Below are positions 35,567-45,140 of a stretch of 64,000 bases of DNA, one piece after another. A program made the position numbers and the translations under genes. The stretch's first letter is position 1. Each line of letters opens with the position of its first letter. Origin of the DNA: Alphaproteobacteria bacterium (GTDB lineage: Bacteria; Pseudomonadota; Alphaproteobacteria; UBA8366; GCA-2717185); NCBI GenBank assembly GCA_012103325.1, contig WLWY01000011.1, positions 1-64,000 on the forward strand, written 5' to 3'. The notes below the pieces were generated by a model. That model saw only the letters and a program-made list of their open reading frames with translations. It did not search any database and was not told the origin of the DNA.

Positions 35567-35989
35567 TTAGAGCGGCTGGTCGTAACTCACGCGATTGAAT
35601 GCACCGATAATGCGGACCAGCGTCTCGTCCGTCCAAGAAATTGCCGTATGCCGACCGGTCTTTCCCATAATGAGGTGACCTTTTTCCTTTAGCCTTCTGC
35701 AACGATCGTGTGTCGTCGCATATTTCCAACCCAGACCGTTTGCAAGTCCTTGGATATCGACAGATACCAGTTTCATTTCCAGCTGTCGATTGGCCTCGCA
35801 AAACATCGCGGCAATTATTTCGCCGTCGGCACCAAATTCATCGCGAAACACGGAATGTAGACTGGCTGCGAAAGTCGCGCGCGCGCGCGCTTTCACAATA
35901 TCTTCGCTGGCAATCCCTAACCCGAGAAGGCGCCAGCTATCGTCGGCGACTGTATAGCGGCGAAGATCTTTTTTTGTCATGTCGCGCAC
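35567..35989 (-). CDS. Unknown basic protein with possible winged-helix region
   Basis: A 140-residue protein I do not recognise. The middle contains LEMKLVSVDIQGLANGLGWKYATTHDRCRRLKEKGHLIM, which reads like a helix-turn-helix followed by a wing, and so may bind DNA. Starts are GTG at 35989 or ATG three codons in; neither has a clear ribosome site. It lies 12 bases after the Cro/CI-S24 regulator gene and may be cotranscribed with it. Confidence 0.6.
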   Translation of the reverse strand: MRDMTKKDLRRYTVADDSWRLLGLGIASEDIVKARARATFAASLHSVFRDEFGADGEIIAAMFCEANRQLEMKLVSVDIQGLANGLGWKYATTHDRCRRLKEKGHLIMGKTGRHTAISWTDETLVRIIGAFNRVSYDQPL

Positions 35990-36001
35990 TGCGTTGCAGG
36001 T

Positions 36002-36757
36002 CTACGACACGTTATGGGGCGGCTTGGCAGCGTTTATAATTTTGTCATGAATATCTCGTGTCAAAGCCTCGCGTTCCTCACTGGACAAATCAACGCCATG
36101 AGCGGCCAGCACGGCATCGACACGGTCGGCGGTATCACGTATGTCGCCAGAAGTTGAACGAGAGGTAGTCGGCCGAGCCAAATCCGGCGGCAGCATCGCG
36201 CGAATGCGCGCCGCCCAATCGAGTGCGATATTTTCAAGCGGTCCCGCGCTGGCGGAAAACAGCGTGAAACGATTGGCTTGAGACCCGAGGCGTAAATGCT
36301 TGACCAACATTGCGCCACTGTTCGCAATCTTCACGGCACAAAAGTGACCAACCGCATCGATTGGAACGCCTTCGTAAGAACGGGTAAAAAACAACACCCA
36401 GCCGTCCTCTATGGGAAACATAGAACCTTCGCGCACTTCGATAGCTATCGTCTGTTCCGGATCAAGACCCCGTGGACAAATCACCGTTTGCGCGCTGTTG
36501 TCGTCGACAAGGATGACTTCCGCGTCAACGCCAACATATCCGACGATGGGAACCTGCTTATCCTCCGCACTCGGTAGCAGATCCGCGGGCTCACATTCTA
36601 ACGCGCGTGCGATCCGTGCCATCCATTCGGTCGTTAACCGCATTTCACCGCGCTCCAGTTTAACGACCGTAGATCGCCCGGAGTTCAACATTTTTCCAAG
36701 CTCTGTTTGAGAAATCCGTCGCTGCGTGCGCAAATGTTTTATGCGATTGCTTTCCAT
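36002..36757 (-). CDS. Cro/CI-type HTH regulator with S24 (LexA-like) C-terminal domain
   Basis: The N-terminal ~60 residues are an XRE helix-turn-helix (RISQTELGKMLNSGRSTVVKLERGE). The middle resembles a peptidase S24/LexA autocleavage domain: REGSMFPIEDGWVLFF gives the serine context and VGHFCAVKIANSGAMLVKHLR the lysine. The C-terminal ~60 residues are extra. Such proteins are often prophage or stress repressors that self-cleave when RecA filaments form; whether this one can is unknown. An inverted repeat just upstream (36771-36792) could be its own operator. No phage genes are nearby. Confidence 0.8.
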   Translation of the reverse strand: MESNRIKHLRTQRRISQTELGKMLNSGRSTVVKLERGEMRLTTEWMARIARALECEPADLLPSAEDKQVPIVGYVGVDAEVILVDDNSAQTVICPRGLDPEQTIAIEVREGSMFPIEDGWVLFFTRSYEGVPIDAVGHFCAVKIANSGAMLVKHLRLGSQANRFTLFSASAGPLENIALDWAARIRAMLPPDLARPTTSRSTSGDIRDTADRVDAVLAAHGVDLSSEEREALTRDIHDKIINAAKPPHNVS

Positions 36758-36770
36758 AACCCCCTCAAGA

Positions 36771-36792
36771 TAGCGCTTCAGTATATTCGCTA
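36771..36792. promoter_or_regulatory. Inverted repeat TAGCG-N12-CGCTA, possible autoregulatory operator
   Basis: TAGCG at 36771-36775 and CGCTA at 36788-36792 form a 22-base dyad that starts 14 bases before the regulator gene, where a Cro/CI-type repressor often binds. Half-sites are short, so support is modest. Confidence 0.35.
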
Positions 36793-36978
36793 CAGGTTTC
36801 GAGCCTTTCTTTGAGCAGACTACAAATTATGTGCAAATTTCATTAAACATGACCCCGATTCGGGTACATATCTCAACATAAATTCTCATAACGGCCAGAT
36901 ATCGAGATAAAACACGTTCCCGAAAGAGTGCTCTATCCGTTGTGCGGAATCGGAAAGATCTGGAGTTACCTTCGCCGA

Positions 36979-38787
36979 TCAATCGGCGCCGGTAGTTTGG
37001 CCCTCCTCTCCCGCCGCAATCGCCTCTTGATCCACTGCGTCCTGTTCAAAAATCTGTTCCAGCTCTTTCTGCCATTCGCGCGACTGTGCGGCGACCCTTT
37101 CAGCGTCGTGGTGCGTTCCATGCTGTTGGATGAGCCGCTCTTCGTCGTGGCGGCGAAACGTTGCTACAACATTCTCTGCCTCATTCGCGGTTCGACCGGT
37201 GAATGTAAGCAGATCCCGGGCGGCCTCCAGGCTGGAAGAAAATGTTTCCCTATATATGTAGGTTACCCCGATATCCATGAGCCGATAAACATGTTCCCTG
37301 TTGCGGGCCCGCGCCAATATTCGAACATGCGGGAAATGACGGGCCACCGTTTCAGCGGCGCGCACCGACGCGTCAACATTATCGATCGCCAGGACGAAGT
37401 AGTCCGCTTCGTCGACTCTAGCAGCCTTAAGAAGATCGAGCCTGGAGGCATCGCCGTAATAAATCTTGTTGCCATACTTCCGCACAAAATCCACTTGCTC
37501 CGGGCTGATTTCCAAGGCCGTAAAACCGATCTTTTTTGCCTGTAGCAATCTGCCGACGATCTGACCGAAACGGCCGAATCCGGCAATGACGATTCGATTC
37601 TCCTCAACAGCCGGAACATCAAACTCACGCGATGCGGTCTCTTGAGCGTTAAGCATGCGTTCCAAGACAAGAAACAAGAAGGTGGTACAGGCCATGGACA
37701 ATGTCACCGCCAGGATGAGCAATTCCGATAAAGCCGCCGGCATGACCCCGGAAGAGACGGCTAAACCGAAAATCACGAATGCAAATTCGCCGCCCTGACA
37801 GATCGACACCGCGAGGTAGAGCGTCGACCGGCGGTCAAGCCCAACGGCGACTCCAATGCCGACCAGAACCGCGAATTTGCAAGACATAAGCGCGATGACA
37901 AGGGTGATTATCAGGCTAATCTCCGTTGTCAGCAGACCAAAATTCACAGCCATGCCAACGGCCATGAAAAACAAGCCAAGCAAAAGCCCTTTGAATGGCT
38001 CAATGTTCGCTTCCAAGGCATGACGGAATTCGGAGTCCGCCAGAAGAACACCCGCGAGAAAGGCGCCAAGCGCCATGGACAGGCCGACGCTCTCCATGAG
38101 CAGAGCGACACCAATCACCGTCAGCAGTGCGGTCGTGGTGAATATCTCACTGACGCCTGTCCGCGCGACAAGACGAAAGACATGCCGAAGCAGAAAATGT
38201 CCAACGAGGATCACCGCCGCCACCATCGCAAAAACCTTCGCGAAGGATTCGAAGCCCGGCGGGCCGCTTGACGCTCCAACACTGGCCAGCAATGGAACAA
38301 TCGCAATGATCGGTATTGCCGCCATATCCTGGAACAAAAGGATAGAAAAGGCCGTGCGGCCATGCTGGGCGGTAAGCTGGCCCTTTTCCGCCAACGCCTG
38401 CAGTGCAAAGGCTGTGGACGATAAGGATAGCCCGAGACCGATAGTAAGCGCGGTTTGCCACGGCAACCCTGCCGCCAGGCAAACGCCGCCTATTGGAATC
38501 GCACACAAGACCATTTGCGCGCCGCCGGCGCCGAACACGCCATGGCGCATCGTCCACAGACGCGCTGGCTGCAGCTCGAGCCCGATAATGAACAGCAGCA
38601 GAACGACACCGAACTCGGAAAAATGCAGAATGCTGTCAACATCGCCGACAAGAGCCAATCCCCATGGGCCGATTGCAACGCCCGCTGCCAGATATCCCAA
38701 GACCGAGCCGAAACCGAGCCGGCTGAAAATAGCAACGGCGATGACCCCGGCAGACAGGTAGATCGCAGATTGGATGAGGAGCGACAT
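36979..38787 (-). CDS. CPA2-type monovalent cation:proton antiporter with TrkA-N domain (KefB/KefC-like)
   Basis: An inner membrane cation/proton antiporter. Residues 1-380 hold about 12 membrane segments (for example GYLAAGVAIGPWGLALV and LLLFIIGLELQP, a typical KefB pair). Residues ~405-520 form the NAD-binding RCK/TrkA-N domain (IVIAGFGRFGQIVGRLL). The C-terminal ~60 residues are charged. Kef proteins release K+ under electrophile stress; no KefF/KefG-type gene is adjacent. 602 aa. A 220-base gap follows before the regulator gene. Confidence 0.9.
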   Translation of the reverse strand: MSLLIQSAIYLSAGVIAVAIFSRLGFGSVLGYLAAGVAIGPWGLALVGDVDSILHFSEFGVVLLLFIIGLELQPARLWTMRHGVFGAGGAQMVLCAIPIGGVCLAAGLPWQTALTIGLGLSLSSTAFALQALAEKGQLTAQHGRTAFSILLFQDMAAIPIIAIVPLLASVGASSGPPGFESFAKVFAMVAAVILVGHFLLRHVFRLVARTGVSEIFTTTALLTVIGVALLMESVGLSMALGAFLAGVLLADSEFRHALEANIEPFKGLLLGLFFMAVGMAVNFGLLTTEISLIITLVIALMSCKFAVLVGIGVAVGLDRRSTLYLAVSICQGGEFAFVIFGLAVSSGVMPAALSELLILAVTLSMACTTFLFLVLERMLNAQETASREFDVPAVEENRIVIAGFGRFGQIVGRLLQAKKIGFTALEISPEQVDFVRKYGNKIYYGDASRLDLLKAARVDEADYFVLAIDNVDASVRAAETVARHFPHVRILARARNREHVYRLMDIGVTYIYRETFSSSLEAARDLLTFTGRTANEAENVVATFRRHDEERLIQQHGTHHDAERVAAQSREWQKELEQIFEQDAVDQEAIAAGEEGQTTGAD

Positions 38788-38880
38788 CGGCCGCTGTTCC
38801 TTTACGCTTTGATTGGTTGGCTATTGAAAACCCAGTATGGACATATCTGGGTCGGGAAACCGGTAACAGAAGAGGCAAAC

Positions 38881-39258
38881 TCAGCGCGGCGGCAATTTCG
38901 GATGCGCAGCAAGCCAAGCGCTGACCTTTGCCCGCGCATCGCGCACCTGCTCCACCGTCATCTTCTTGGCGATGCCGTCGCGGAGCTGTTGCGCGATACC
39001 TCTGCCCTGCCGCGCCGCGAGGTCGAACCAAAAATAGGCCTGGACCAGGTCCTCGGGGACACCTTTTCCCTGCACATAGTTGAAGCCAAGATTGTACTGT
39101 GCGCCTGCATGTCCCTGTTCCGCCAAAGGCCGCCATTCCTTGACCGCCGTTGCATAGTCGCCACTCTTGTAGGCCTTCAAACCCTTCTTCATGTCCTGCG
39201 CAAGCGCAGGAGCGGTCAGGAGAATAAAGGCAATGCTGCCGAGGATTGCTTGTCGCAT
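38881..39258 (-). CDS. Exported Sel1-repeat protein
   Basis: A small periplasmic protein of about 125 aa. A signal peptide (MRQAILGSIAFILLTAPALAQ) is followed by one clear Sel1/TPR-like unit: GLKAYKSGDYATAVKEWRPLAEQGHAGAQYNLGFNYVQGKGVPEDLVQAYFWFDLAARQG. Sel1 proteins act as protein-protein adaptors. The start at 39258 gives the clean signal peptide; four more codons are open upstream. It is divergent from the dioxygenase gene (122-base gap). Confidence 0.85.
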   Translation of the reverse strand: MRQAILGSIAFILLTAPALAQDMKKGLKAYKSGDYATAVKEWRPLAEQGHAGAQYNLGFNYVQGKGVPEDLVQAYFWFDLAARQGRGIAQQLRDGIAKKMTVEQVRDARAKVSAWLAAHPKLPPR

Positions 39259-39380
39259 ATTGCTTTCCAAATTTCTGCGCCGTTGCAGCGCGCGGCCCCG
39301 GGGGCAGTCAGACCTTGATCGCTACGTACTCCGTAATAGAGAATAACGCCGGACTGTGGACATGTATCGGGAGAAAGCAA

Positions 39381-40226
39381 ATGTTTGAAATTCGTCCCCT
39401 TTCAAACGCGCTTGGCGCAGAAATCATTGGGTTGGATCTTTCGCAGCCCCTTGATGACGCAACATTCTCGACTGTCCACGCTGCCCATCTGGAACACATG
39501 GTCCTTGTGTTCCGCGATCAGCAGCTCACACCGGAGCAGCACATCTTATTCAGCCGGCGGTTCGGCGACTTGTCCGGCCATGTCTTCGACCAATTCCTGC
39601 TGCCGGGTTACCCGGAGATTCTCAAGGTTTCAAATAAAAAAAGGGACGACGGCGAATTCGCCGGCCTGCCTCAGGCGGGCCGGCGTTGGCATTCCGATCT
39701 CTCCTACACCGCAACGCCGAGCCTTGGCTCTTTACTGTATGCACTCGAAATTCCGCCAGAGGGCGGCGACACGTTGTTCAACAATATGTACCGTGCCTAT
39801 GAAACCCTGCCCGAGTCGACCAAAGTGCGGCTCGAGGGACGAAAGGCGGAGTATCTGTTAGGCAGTGCACGCAAATATTATACGGCGGAGGAGCGCCCAC
39901 CCCTCACACCGGAACAGTTGGCGAAAGTACCGCCGGCCCATCATCCCGTCGTCCGCACCCATCCGGAGACCGGACGCAAGGCGCTCTATGTCAGTCACTC
40001 CCATACCGTTCGCATTCTCGACATGGATGAAGCGGAAAGCGAGGCGCTGCTGGCGGAACTAACCGAGCACAGCGTGCAACCGGAATTCGTCTATCGCCAC
40101 AAATGGCGGCTCCGCGATTTGGTCTTCTGGGACAATCGCTGCTGCATGCACATCGCCGAACCGCCGCCGCCGGAGTATGGACGTCACATGCACCGCACGA
40201 CCGTCGTCGGCGACCGCCCCTACTAA
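39381..40226 (+). CDS. TauD/TfdA-family Fe(II)/2-oxoglutarate dioxygenase
   Basis: An oxidase that uses 2-oxoglutarate and O2 to hydroxylate a small acid. The start MFEIRPLSNALGAEIIGLDL is the TauD/TfdA signature. The iron ligands are His104-x-Asp106 (RWHSDLSY) and the distal histidine in DNRCCMHIAEP; HRTTVVGD supplies the oxoglutarate-binding arginine. Substrate unknown: no sulfonate transporter is adjacent, and the neighbours are an amidohydrolase and an ammonia-lyase. The ATG at 39381 has a GGGAGAAAG site upstream. 281 aa. Confidence 0.9.
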   Translation: MFEIRPLSNALGAEIIGLDLSQPLDDATFSTVHAAHLEHMVLVFRDQQLTPEQHILFSRRFGDLSGHVFDQFLLPGYPEILKVSNKKRDDGEFAGLPQAGRRWHSDLSYTATPSLGSLLYALEIPPEGGDTLFNNMYRAYETLPESTKVRLEGRKAEYLLGSARKYYTAEERPPLTPEQLAKVPPAHHPVVRTHPETGRKALYVSHSHTVRILDMDEAESEALLAELTEHSVQPEFVYRHKWRLRDLVFWDNRCCMHIAEPPPPEYGRHMHRTTVVGDRPY

Positions 40227-40275
40227 ACGTCACAACTATAAAACGCCGCAATCGCGCGCAGACCGGAGAATACCC

Positions 40276-41500
40276 ATGCCACAAATCAATGCGGAACGTC
40301 TGCTAAACGATCTGCGCAAGCTCCGCACGTTCGGCGCCGTCGACACGGGAGTGGTGCGGCCCGCGCTCAGCGAGGCTGATATTGAGTCGCGCCAATGGCT
40401 CAAGGCGCGCTACGAAGACGCGGGTCTTGATGGGTCAATCGACGGCGTGGCGAACGTATTCGGACGATCGCGCAACGACGGCCCGGCACTGATCATCGGT
40501 TCGCACTCCGATACGCAACCGCGTGGCGGTTGGCTCGACGGCGCGCTGGGCGTGATTTACGGATTGGAGATCGCTCGGGCCTGCGCCGAGGACCCCACAA
40601 CTGCACACCTGGCGGTAGACGCGGTGTCCTGGCAGGACGAGGAGAGCAATTTCATCGGTTGTCTCGGCAGCCGTTCCTGGTGTGGCACCCTCGACCCTGC
40701 AGACGAAGCGGCAGCGAGGGGACGCGACGGCACACCGCTCGCCGAAGCGTTGCGCACTTGTGGCCTGCATGACGTGCCTCGACAGCAGATCGAAGACGGC
40801 CGTTACGTCGGGTATCTCGAAGCCCATATCGAACAGGGCGCCTATCTGGAAGATGCCGGGGAACAGATCGGCGTGGTCACGGCCATCGTCGGTATTCGCG
40901 GGATGACGATCACCTTCGACGGCGAACAGAACCACGCTGGCACGACGGCGCGATGCCGCAACCGCACTCTTCGAGGTTGCCCACCGGATCAACGAGGAGT
41001 TTCCCAAAGTCGCGGACGAGCGAACCGTGTGGACGATCGGCAGCGCCAACATAGAACCCGGCGCGTCATCGATCGTGCCGGGACACGCCGAAATGGCCTT
41101 ACAGTTCCGCGATCAGGATGAAGCGAGGCTCGACGCCTTCGAGGAAATCGTTGGCGGCCTCGTGTCGGAAATCAACGCGCGCGGCAAAATTGAAGCCGCG
41201 GTTGCCAGTGCCCGCACACCGATCCGCCCCTCGAATATGGCGGACAATCTGCAGGAACATATCGCACAGGCCGCGGAGACAACGGCACCCGGGAAGTGGC
41301 GGCGGATGCCGAGCGCGGCCGGACATGACCCGATGGTGATCCATGAAAAACTGCCGTGCGCCATGCTGTTCATTCCCTCGATCAAGGGGATCAGCCACGC
41401 ATTCGGCGAGGACAGCTATGACGATGATATCGTTGCCGGCTGTCAGGTCCTTGCCGATGCTTCCGCGTCAATCTTAAAAAACGCTCGCGGCGAAGGTTAA
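40276..41500 (+). pseudogene. M20-family Zn amidohydrolase (carbamoylase/allantoate type), frameshifted
   Basis: Homologous to N-carbamoyl-L-amino acid and allantoate amidohydrolases. The first frame (from ATG 40276) has the zinc-site segments IIGSHSDTQPRGGWLDGALGVI, WQDEESNFIGCLGS and EAHIEQG, and breaks after GEQNHAGTTAR. From 40952 the family sequence resumes in another frame (DAATALFEVAHRINEEF...) and runs to the natural end with SAAGHDPM and FIPSIKGISHA. Related proteins have extra residues between HAGTT and RRDA, so a small deletion (net 2 bases mod 3) at about 40950 is likely. It may be a true pseudogene or a sequencing error. It sits between a dioxygenase gene and, convergently, an ammonia-lyase gene. 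Confidence 0.85.
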
Positions 41501-42741
41501 GCGCTACCGCCTGCTTTCGATCGCACGGCATCGGCGCTGCGCCCAACGATCTTTTCGTACATAGCTGGATCGGTGGCCCCTTCGCTGCCGAACACCAGCA
41601 GGCGGCTATTACCATCGAGATTGAGTTCCTTCGATAGCGTGTCACTCCCACGCGCGATCAACGCGCCCGCAAGCCCGGCAACCGCCGACTCGCCCGCTAC
41701 AATTGGCGTGTCTCCTTTAGCGGGCGATGCCAGCAACCGCATGCAATCGGCCGCCGCCGCGTCGGAGATCGTTGCGAACGCATCTGCCCCCGCGTCGAGG
41801 ATATCCCAAGCCAGCGGCGAAACCTCGCCACAGGCGAGCCCGGCCATGATGGTATCGAGCGCACCCGTGACAACAGTCGGTCCCCCGTTGCGGGCGCTCT
41901 GATACAGGCAGTCCGCCTGATCCGGTTCAACGATTACGAAACGCGGCCGCGCCGTACCCCATTGGTCCCAAACATGCGCACAGATCGCGGCGGCCAATCC
42001 GCCAACGCCGCCCTGAACGAAGATATGAGTCGGCCGCTCCCCTTCGGGCAACTGCTCAAGCGCCTCCGCCGCCATGACCGTATAGCCCTGCATGACGTCG
42101 CGCGGCACGTCCATGTAGCCGTCATAGGACGTATCGGAGACGACGAAGCGGCTGTGGGTTTCGGCGTCGGCGGCGGCGACACGCACGGAGTCGTCGTAAT
42201 TGCCTGGTGTCCGAACCACCTCGGCTCCCAAAGCCGCGATCGCCTCCTGCCGGCTCTGGCTGACGGTGGCGTGAATATAGATTACGCATCGGCTGCCAAA
42301 GAGATTAGCCCCCCACGCGACCGAGCGGCCATGATTGCCATCGGTGGCGCAGGTCACTGTGATCCCGGAAACAATGTCGCGATACCGTCCAGACACAATA
42401 TCCGCGGCGGTGACATCCGTAGCGCCGGTCCGCTCCGCAATTGCTTTCGCCAGTAGGCGAAAAACGGCATAGGCACCGCCCAGCGCCTTGAAACTGCCGA
42501 GGCCGAACCGGCCCCCTTCGTCCTTGTACCAGATACGGTCGAATCCGGCCCGCGCCGCCAGTCCGTCAAGACTGACGAGCGGCGTTTCGGCATAGCCTGG
42601 CCAAGCCGCCATTTCGGCCATTGCCTGCGCATGCCCTTGTCTGTCGAGTATGGCTGCCTGTTGCGCGCCAAAGGGTGCCGCACCAACGGCACGCGGATTG
42701 GTAAAAACGTCGATGCCGTGGGACGCAAGCGCTCTGGTCAT
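41497..42741 (-). CDS. dpaL: Diaminopropionate ammonia-lyase
   Basis: A PLP enzyme of fold type II that splits 2,3-diaminopropionate into pyruvate and ammonia. The PLP lysine lies in RFGLGSFKALGGAYAV, the ATDGNHGRSVAWGA loop is the nucleotide-like cofactor site, and the glycine-rich phosphate-binding GGVGGLAAA is present. Length 414 aa matches DpaL. Its stop overlaps the end of the convergent amidohydrolase gene by four bases. With a dioxygenase and a carbamoylase-like gene alongside, it suggests uptake and use of an unusual amino acid or ureide. Confidence 0.88.
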   Translation of the reverse strand: MTRALASHGIDVFTNPRAVGAAPFGAQQAAILDRQGHAQAMAEMAAWPGYAETPLVSLDGLAARAGFDRIWYKDEGGRFGLGSFKALGGAYAVFRLLAKAIAERTGATDVTAADIVSGRYRDIVSGITVTCATDGNHGRSVAWGANLFGSRCVIYIHATVSQSRQEAIAALGAEVVRTPGNYDDSVRVAAADAETHSRFVVSDTSYDGYMDVPRDVMQGYTVMAAEALEQLPEGERPTHIFVQGGVGGLAAAICAHVWDQWGTARPRFVIVEPDQADCLYQSARNGGPTVVTGALDTIMAGLACGEVSPLAWDILDAGADAFATISDAAAADCMRLLASPAKGDTPIVAGESAVAGLAGALIARGSDTLSKELNLDGNSRLLVFGSEGATDPAMYEKIVGRSADAVRSKAGGSA

Positions 42742-43176
42742 GGGTTTTGAACCGATCGGTACATAAGGCGATCACTCCGCCGGTTTGGGAAGCCGGTCTT
42801 CACGGCTAGATTTGCCGCACCATAGAAGAACCATTACCGGACCGCTAGGGCTCGCGCTGCAGCGAATCAGTGCGTTCGTTCGCGCGTCAATCGGCCAAAA
42901 ATCATGAACTGACCGGTGTCGATATCCGTCAATCGAAAAAAAATAAATACGCCCTATCTGCAAATAAATTGCGCGCCGTCCGCCATGCGTTCCGCGGCTT
43001 AAATGTATTTTAATAAAGTTTGTTCATTTTGTTTTTCGTGCTTTTTCAAACTCTTGTGATTGGAAGCGGGATCGAAAAAGCCTAATTTATGGTTAATACA
43101 AAAGGAGCGAGAAAAGTGGGACAGGAACGAATTGCAAGAGGGGCTTAACGCGATCGAGGATTGAAGGAGCCGGCAT
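42742..43176. other. Intergenic region upstream of prkA
   Basis: A 435-base gap between the divergent dpaL and prkA genes. The right half is AT-rich (about 42990-43110) and probably holds the prkA promoter, but I cannot fix a convincing -35/-10 pair. A strong AAGGAG lies before the prkA ATG. A 10-codon frame (43116-43148, GTG start behind AAAGGAG) could be a leader peptide; no RNA gene is recognised. Confidence 0.4.
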
Positions 43177-45111
43177 ATGGAAGTGTTTGATGTCTTTTCC
43201 GATTTCTATAAGCGCGGAAATCAGGAAGAGTTAAGTCTGCAAGACTTTCTCATGGGTTGTCGTGAGGATCCAGCTATGCACGCTACGGCGGCAGAGCGGA
43301 TGATTGCGGCTGTAGGCGAACCCGAAGTTATCGACACGAGTGCCGATCAGCGACTGGGGCGGATATTTCTGAACCGCACCATAAAACGCTACCCCGCCTT
43401 TAAAGACCTATACGGCATGGAAGACACGATCGAGCGTATCGTTGGGTTCTTCCGCCACGCGGCCCAAGGGCTCGAAGAACGCAAACAAATCCTTTATTTG
43501 CTCGGACCGGTCGGCGGCGGCAAATCGACCCTCGCTGAACATCTAAAAGCGCTCATGGAGCACGAGCCAATTTACGTGCTCAAAGCAGGCGACCAGATCA
43601 GTCCCCTTTATGAATCCCCGCTCGGCCTGTTCGACCGCGCGCAGATGGGCGACCTACTCGAAGACAAATACGGTATCCCGAAGCGTAAACTGACCGGCCT
43701 GATTTCACCTTGGGCGGTCAAGCGGCTCGATGAATTCGGCGGCGACATCTCCAAATTCACGATCGTCAAGACCTTCCCGTCGCGGCTTCGTCAGATTGGT
43801 GTCACCAAGACCGAACCGGGCGACGAAAACAATCAGGATATTTCCTCGCTCACCGGCAAGCTCGATATCCGCAAGCTGGAACATTTGAGTCAGAACGATC
43901 CGGATGCTTACAGCTATAGCGGCGGACTGAATTGCACGACCCAAGGCCTGCTCGAATTCGTCGAGATGTTCAAGGCGCCGATCAAGGTTCTGCATCCCCT
44001 GCTCACCGCAACGCAGGAACAGAGCTATACGGGCACCGAGAATATCGGCGGTATGCCTTATCACGGCATCATCGTTGCCCACTCCAACGAGGCGGAGTGG
44101 CAACAGTTTCGGAACAACAAGAACAACGAAGCTTTCCTCGACCGGATCAGCGTGGTCAAGGTGCCGTACTGCTTGCGTGTTGCCGAGGAAACGAAGATCT
44201 ATGAGAAGCTGCTGGAAAGCAGTGCGCTCGGCGAAGCCCAGTGCGCACCGGAAACGCTGAGCCTGATGAGCCGGTTTAGCGTCCTGACCCGATTGCGCGA
44301 GCATGAAAATTCGACCCTGATATCGAAGCTTCGCGTCTATGACGGCGAAAGCCTCAAGGATACAGACCCCAAGGCGAAATCGATTCAGGAATACCGGGAC
44401 ACGGCCGGTGTCGACGAAGGCATGACCGGAGTCAGCACGCGGTTCGCGTTCAAGGTTTTGTCGGCGACTTTCAACCACGATTTCGATGAAGTCGCGGCCG
44501 ATCCGGTACATCTGATGTACGTGCTCGAAAATGCGATCAAGCGGGAGCAGTTTGCCGAAGACGTCGAGAACACCTATCTCGATTTCATCAAATCGGAACT
44601 TGCCCCGCGTTACGCGGAATTTATCGGCAACGAAATTCAGAAGGCATATCTGGAGTCCTACAGGGATTACGGCCAGAACCTTTTCGACCGCTATATCTCG
44701 TATGCTGACGCCTGGATCGAGGATCAGGATTTCAAGGATCCCGACACTGGCCAGATGTACGACCGCGAGATATTGGAAGCCGAACTCGCTAAAATCGAGA
44801 AACCGGCGGGTATTACCAATCCGAAGGATTTCCGTAACGAAGTGGTTAAGTTTGCGCTTCGTGCCCGCGCAGAGCACGACGGTAACAATCCGGACTGGTC
44901 AAGCTACGAAAAACTCAAGACGGTCATCGAAAAACGGATGTTCGGCCAGGTCGAAGATCTTCTGCCGGTGATTAGTTTCGGCAGCAAAAAAGACAAGGAT
45001 ACGGACGAAAAACACCACGAATTCGTCGATCGGATGACCGAGCGCGGCTATAGCGAACGTCAAGTTCGGCGCCTTGTCGAGTGGTACATGCGGGTCAACA
45101 AGGCCGGCTAG
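43177..45111 (+). CDS. prkA: Serine protein kinase PrkA
   Basis: A large cytosolic protein combining an AAA+ domain (Walker A GPVGGGKST near residue 113) with a C-terminal kinase-like region. It is made under starvation and other stress in many bacteria. The start MEVFDVFSDFYKRGNQEELSLQDFL and LYLLGPVGGGKSTLAEHLKALME are typical, and 644 aa is the usual size. First gene of a prkA-yeaH-spoVR operon (gaps 29 and 4 bases). The ATG is set by AAGGAG seven bases upstream. Confidence 0.96.
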   Translation: MEVFDVFSDFYKRGNQEELSLQDFLMGCREDPAMHATAAERMIAAVGEPEVIDTSADQRLGRIFLNRTIKRYPAFKDLYGMEDTIERIVGFFRHAAQGLEERKQILYLLGPVGGGKSTLAEHLKALMEHEPIYVLKAGDQISPLYESPLGLFDRAQMGDLLEDKYGIPKRKLTGLISPWAVKRLDEFGGDISKFTIVKTFPSRLRQIGVTKTEPGDENNQDISSLTGKLDIRKLEHLSQNDPDAYSYSGGLNCTTQGLLEFVEMFKAPIKVLHPLLTATQEQSYTGTENIGGMPYHGIIVAHSNEAEWQQFRNNKNNEAFLDRISVVKVPYCLRVAEETKIYEKLLESSALGEAQCAPETLSLMSRFSVLTRLREHENSTLISKLRVYDGESLKDTDPKAKSIQEYRDTAGVDEGMTGVSTRFAFKVLSATFNHDFDEVAADPVHLMYVLENAIKREQFAEDVENTYLDFIKSELAPRYAEFIGNEIQKAYLESYRDYGQNLFDRYISYADAWIEDQDFKDPDTGQMYDREILEAELAKIEKPAGITNPKDFRNEVVKFALRARAEHDGNNPDWSSYEKLKTVIEKRMFGQVEDLLPVISFGSKKDKDTDEKHHEFVDRMTERGYSERQVRRLVEWYMRVNKAG

Positions 45112-45140
45112 GCAGCACGCTTCAAGGGAAAGGGGTGAAC

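Noticed and set aside
36854..36864. CCCGATTCGGG dyad upstream of the Cro/CI-S24 gene
   Set aside because: Eleven bases only and further from the start than the TAGCG dyad; could be chance.
38831..38851. CCCAG / CTGGG hairpin with T run after the Sel1 gene
   Set aside because: Only five pairs with an 11-base loop; too weak to call a terminator.
38455..39318. 287-codon plus-strand frame
   Set aside because: Covers the ends of the KefB-like and Sel1 genes, both well supported on the minus strand.
43705..44877. Long minus-strand open frame (390 codons)
   Set aside because: Lies within prkA on the other strand; prkA is certain.
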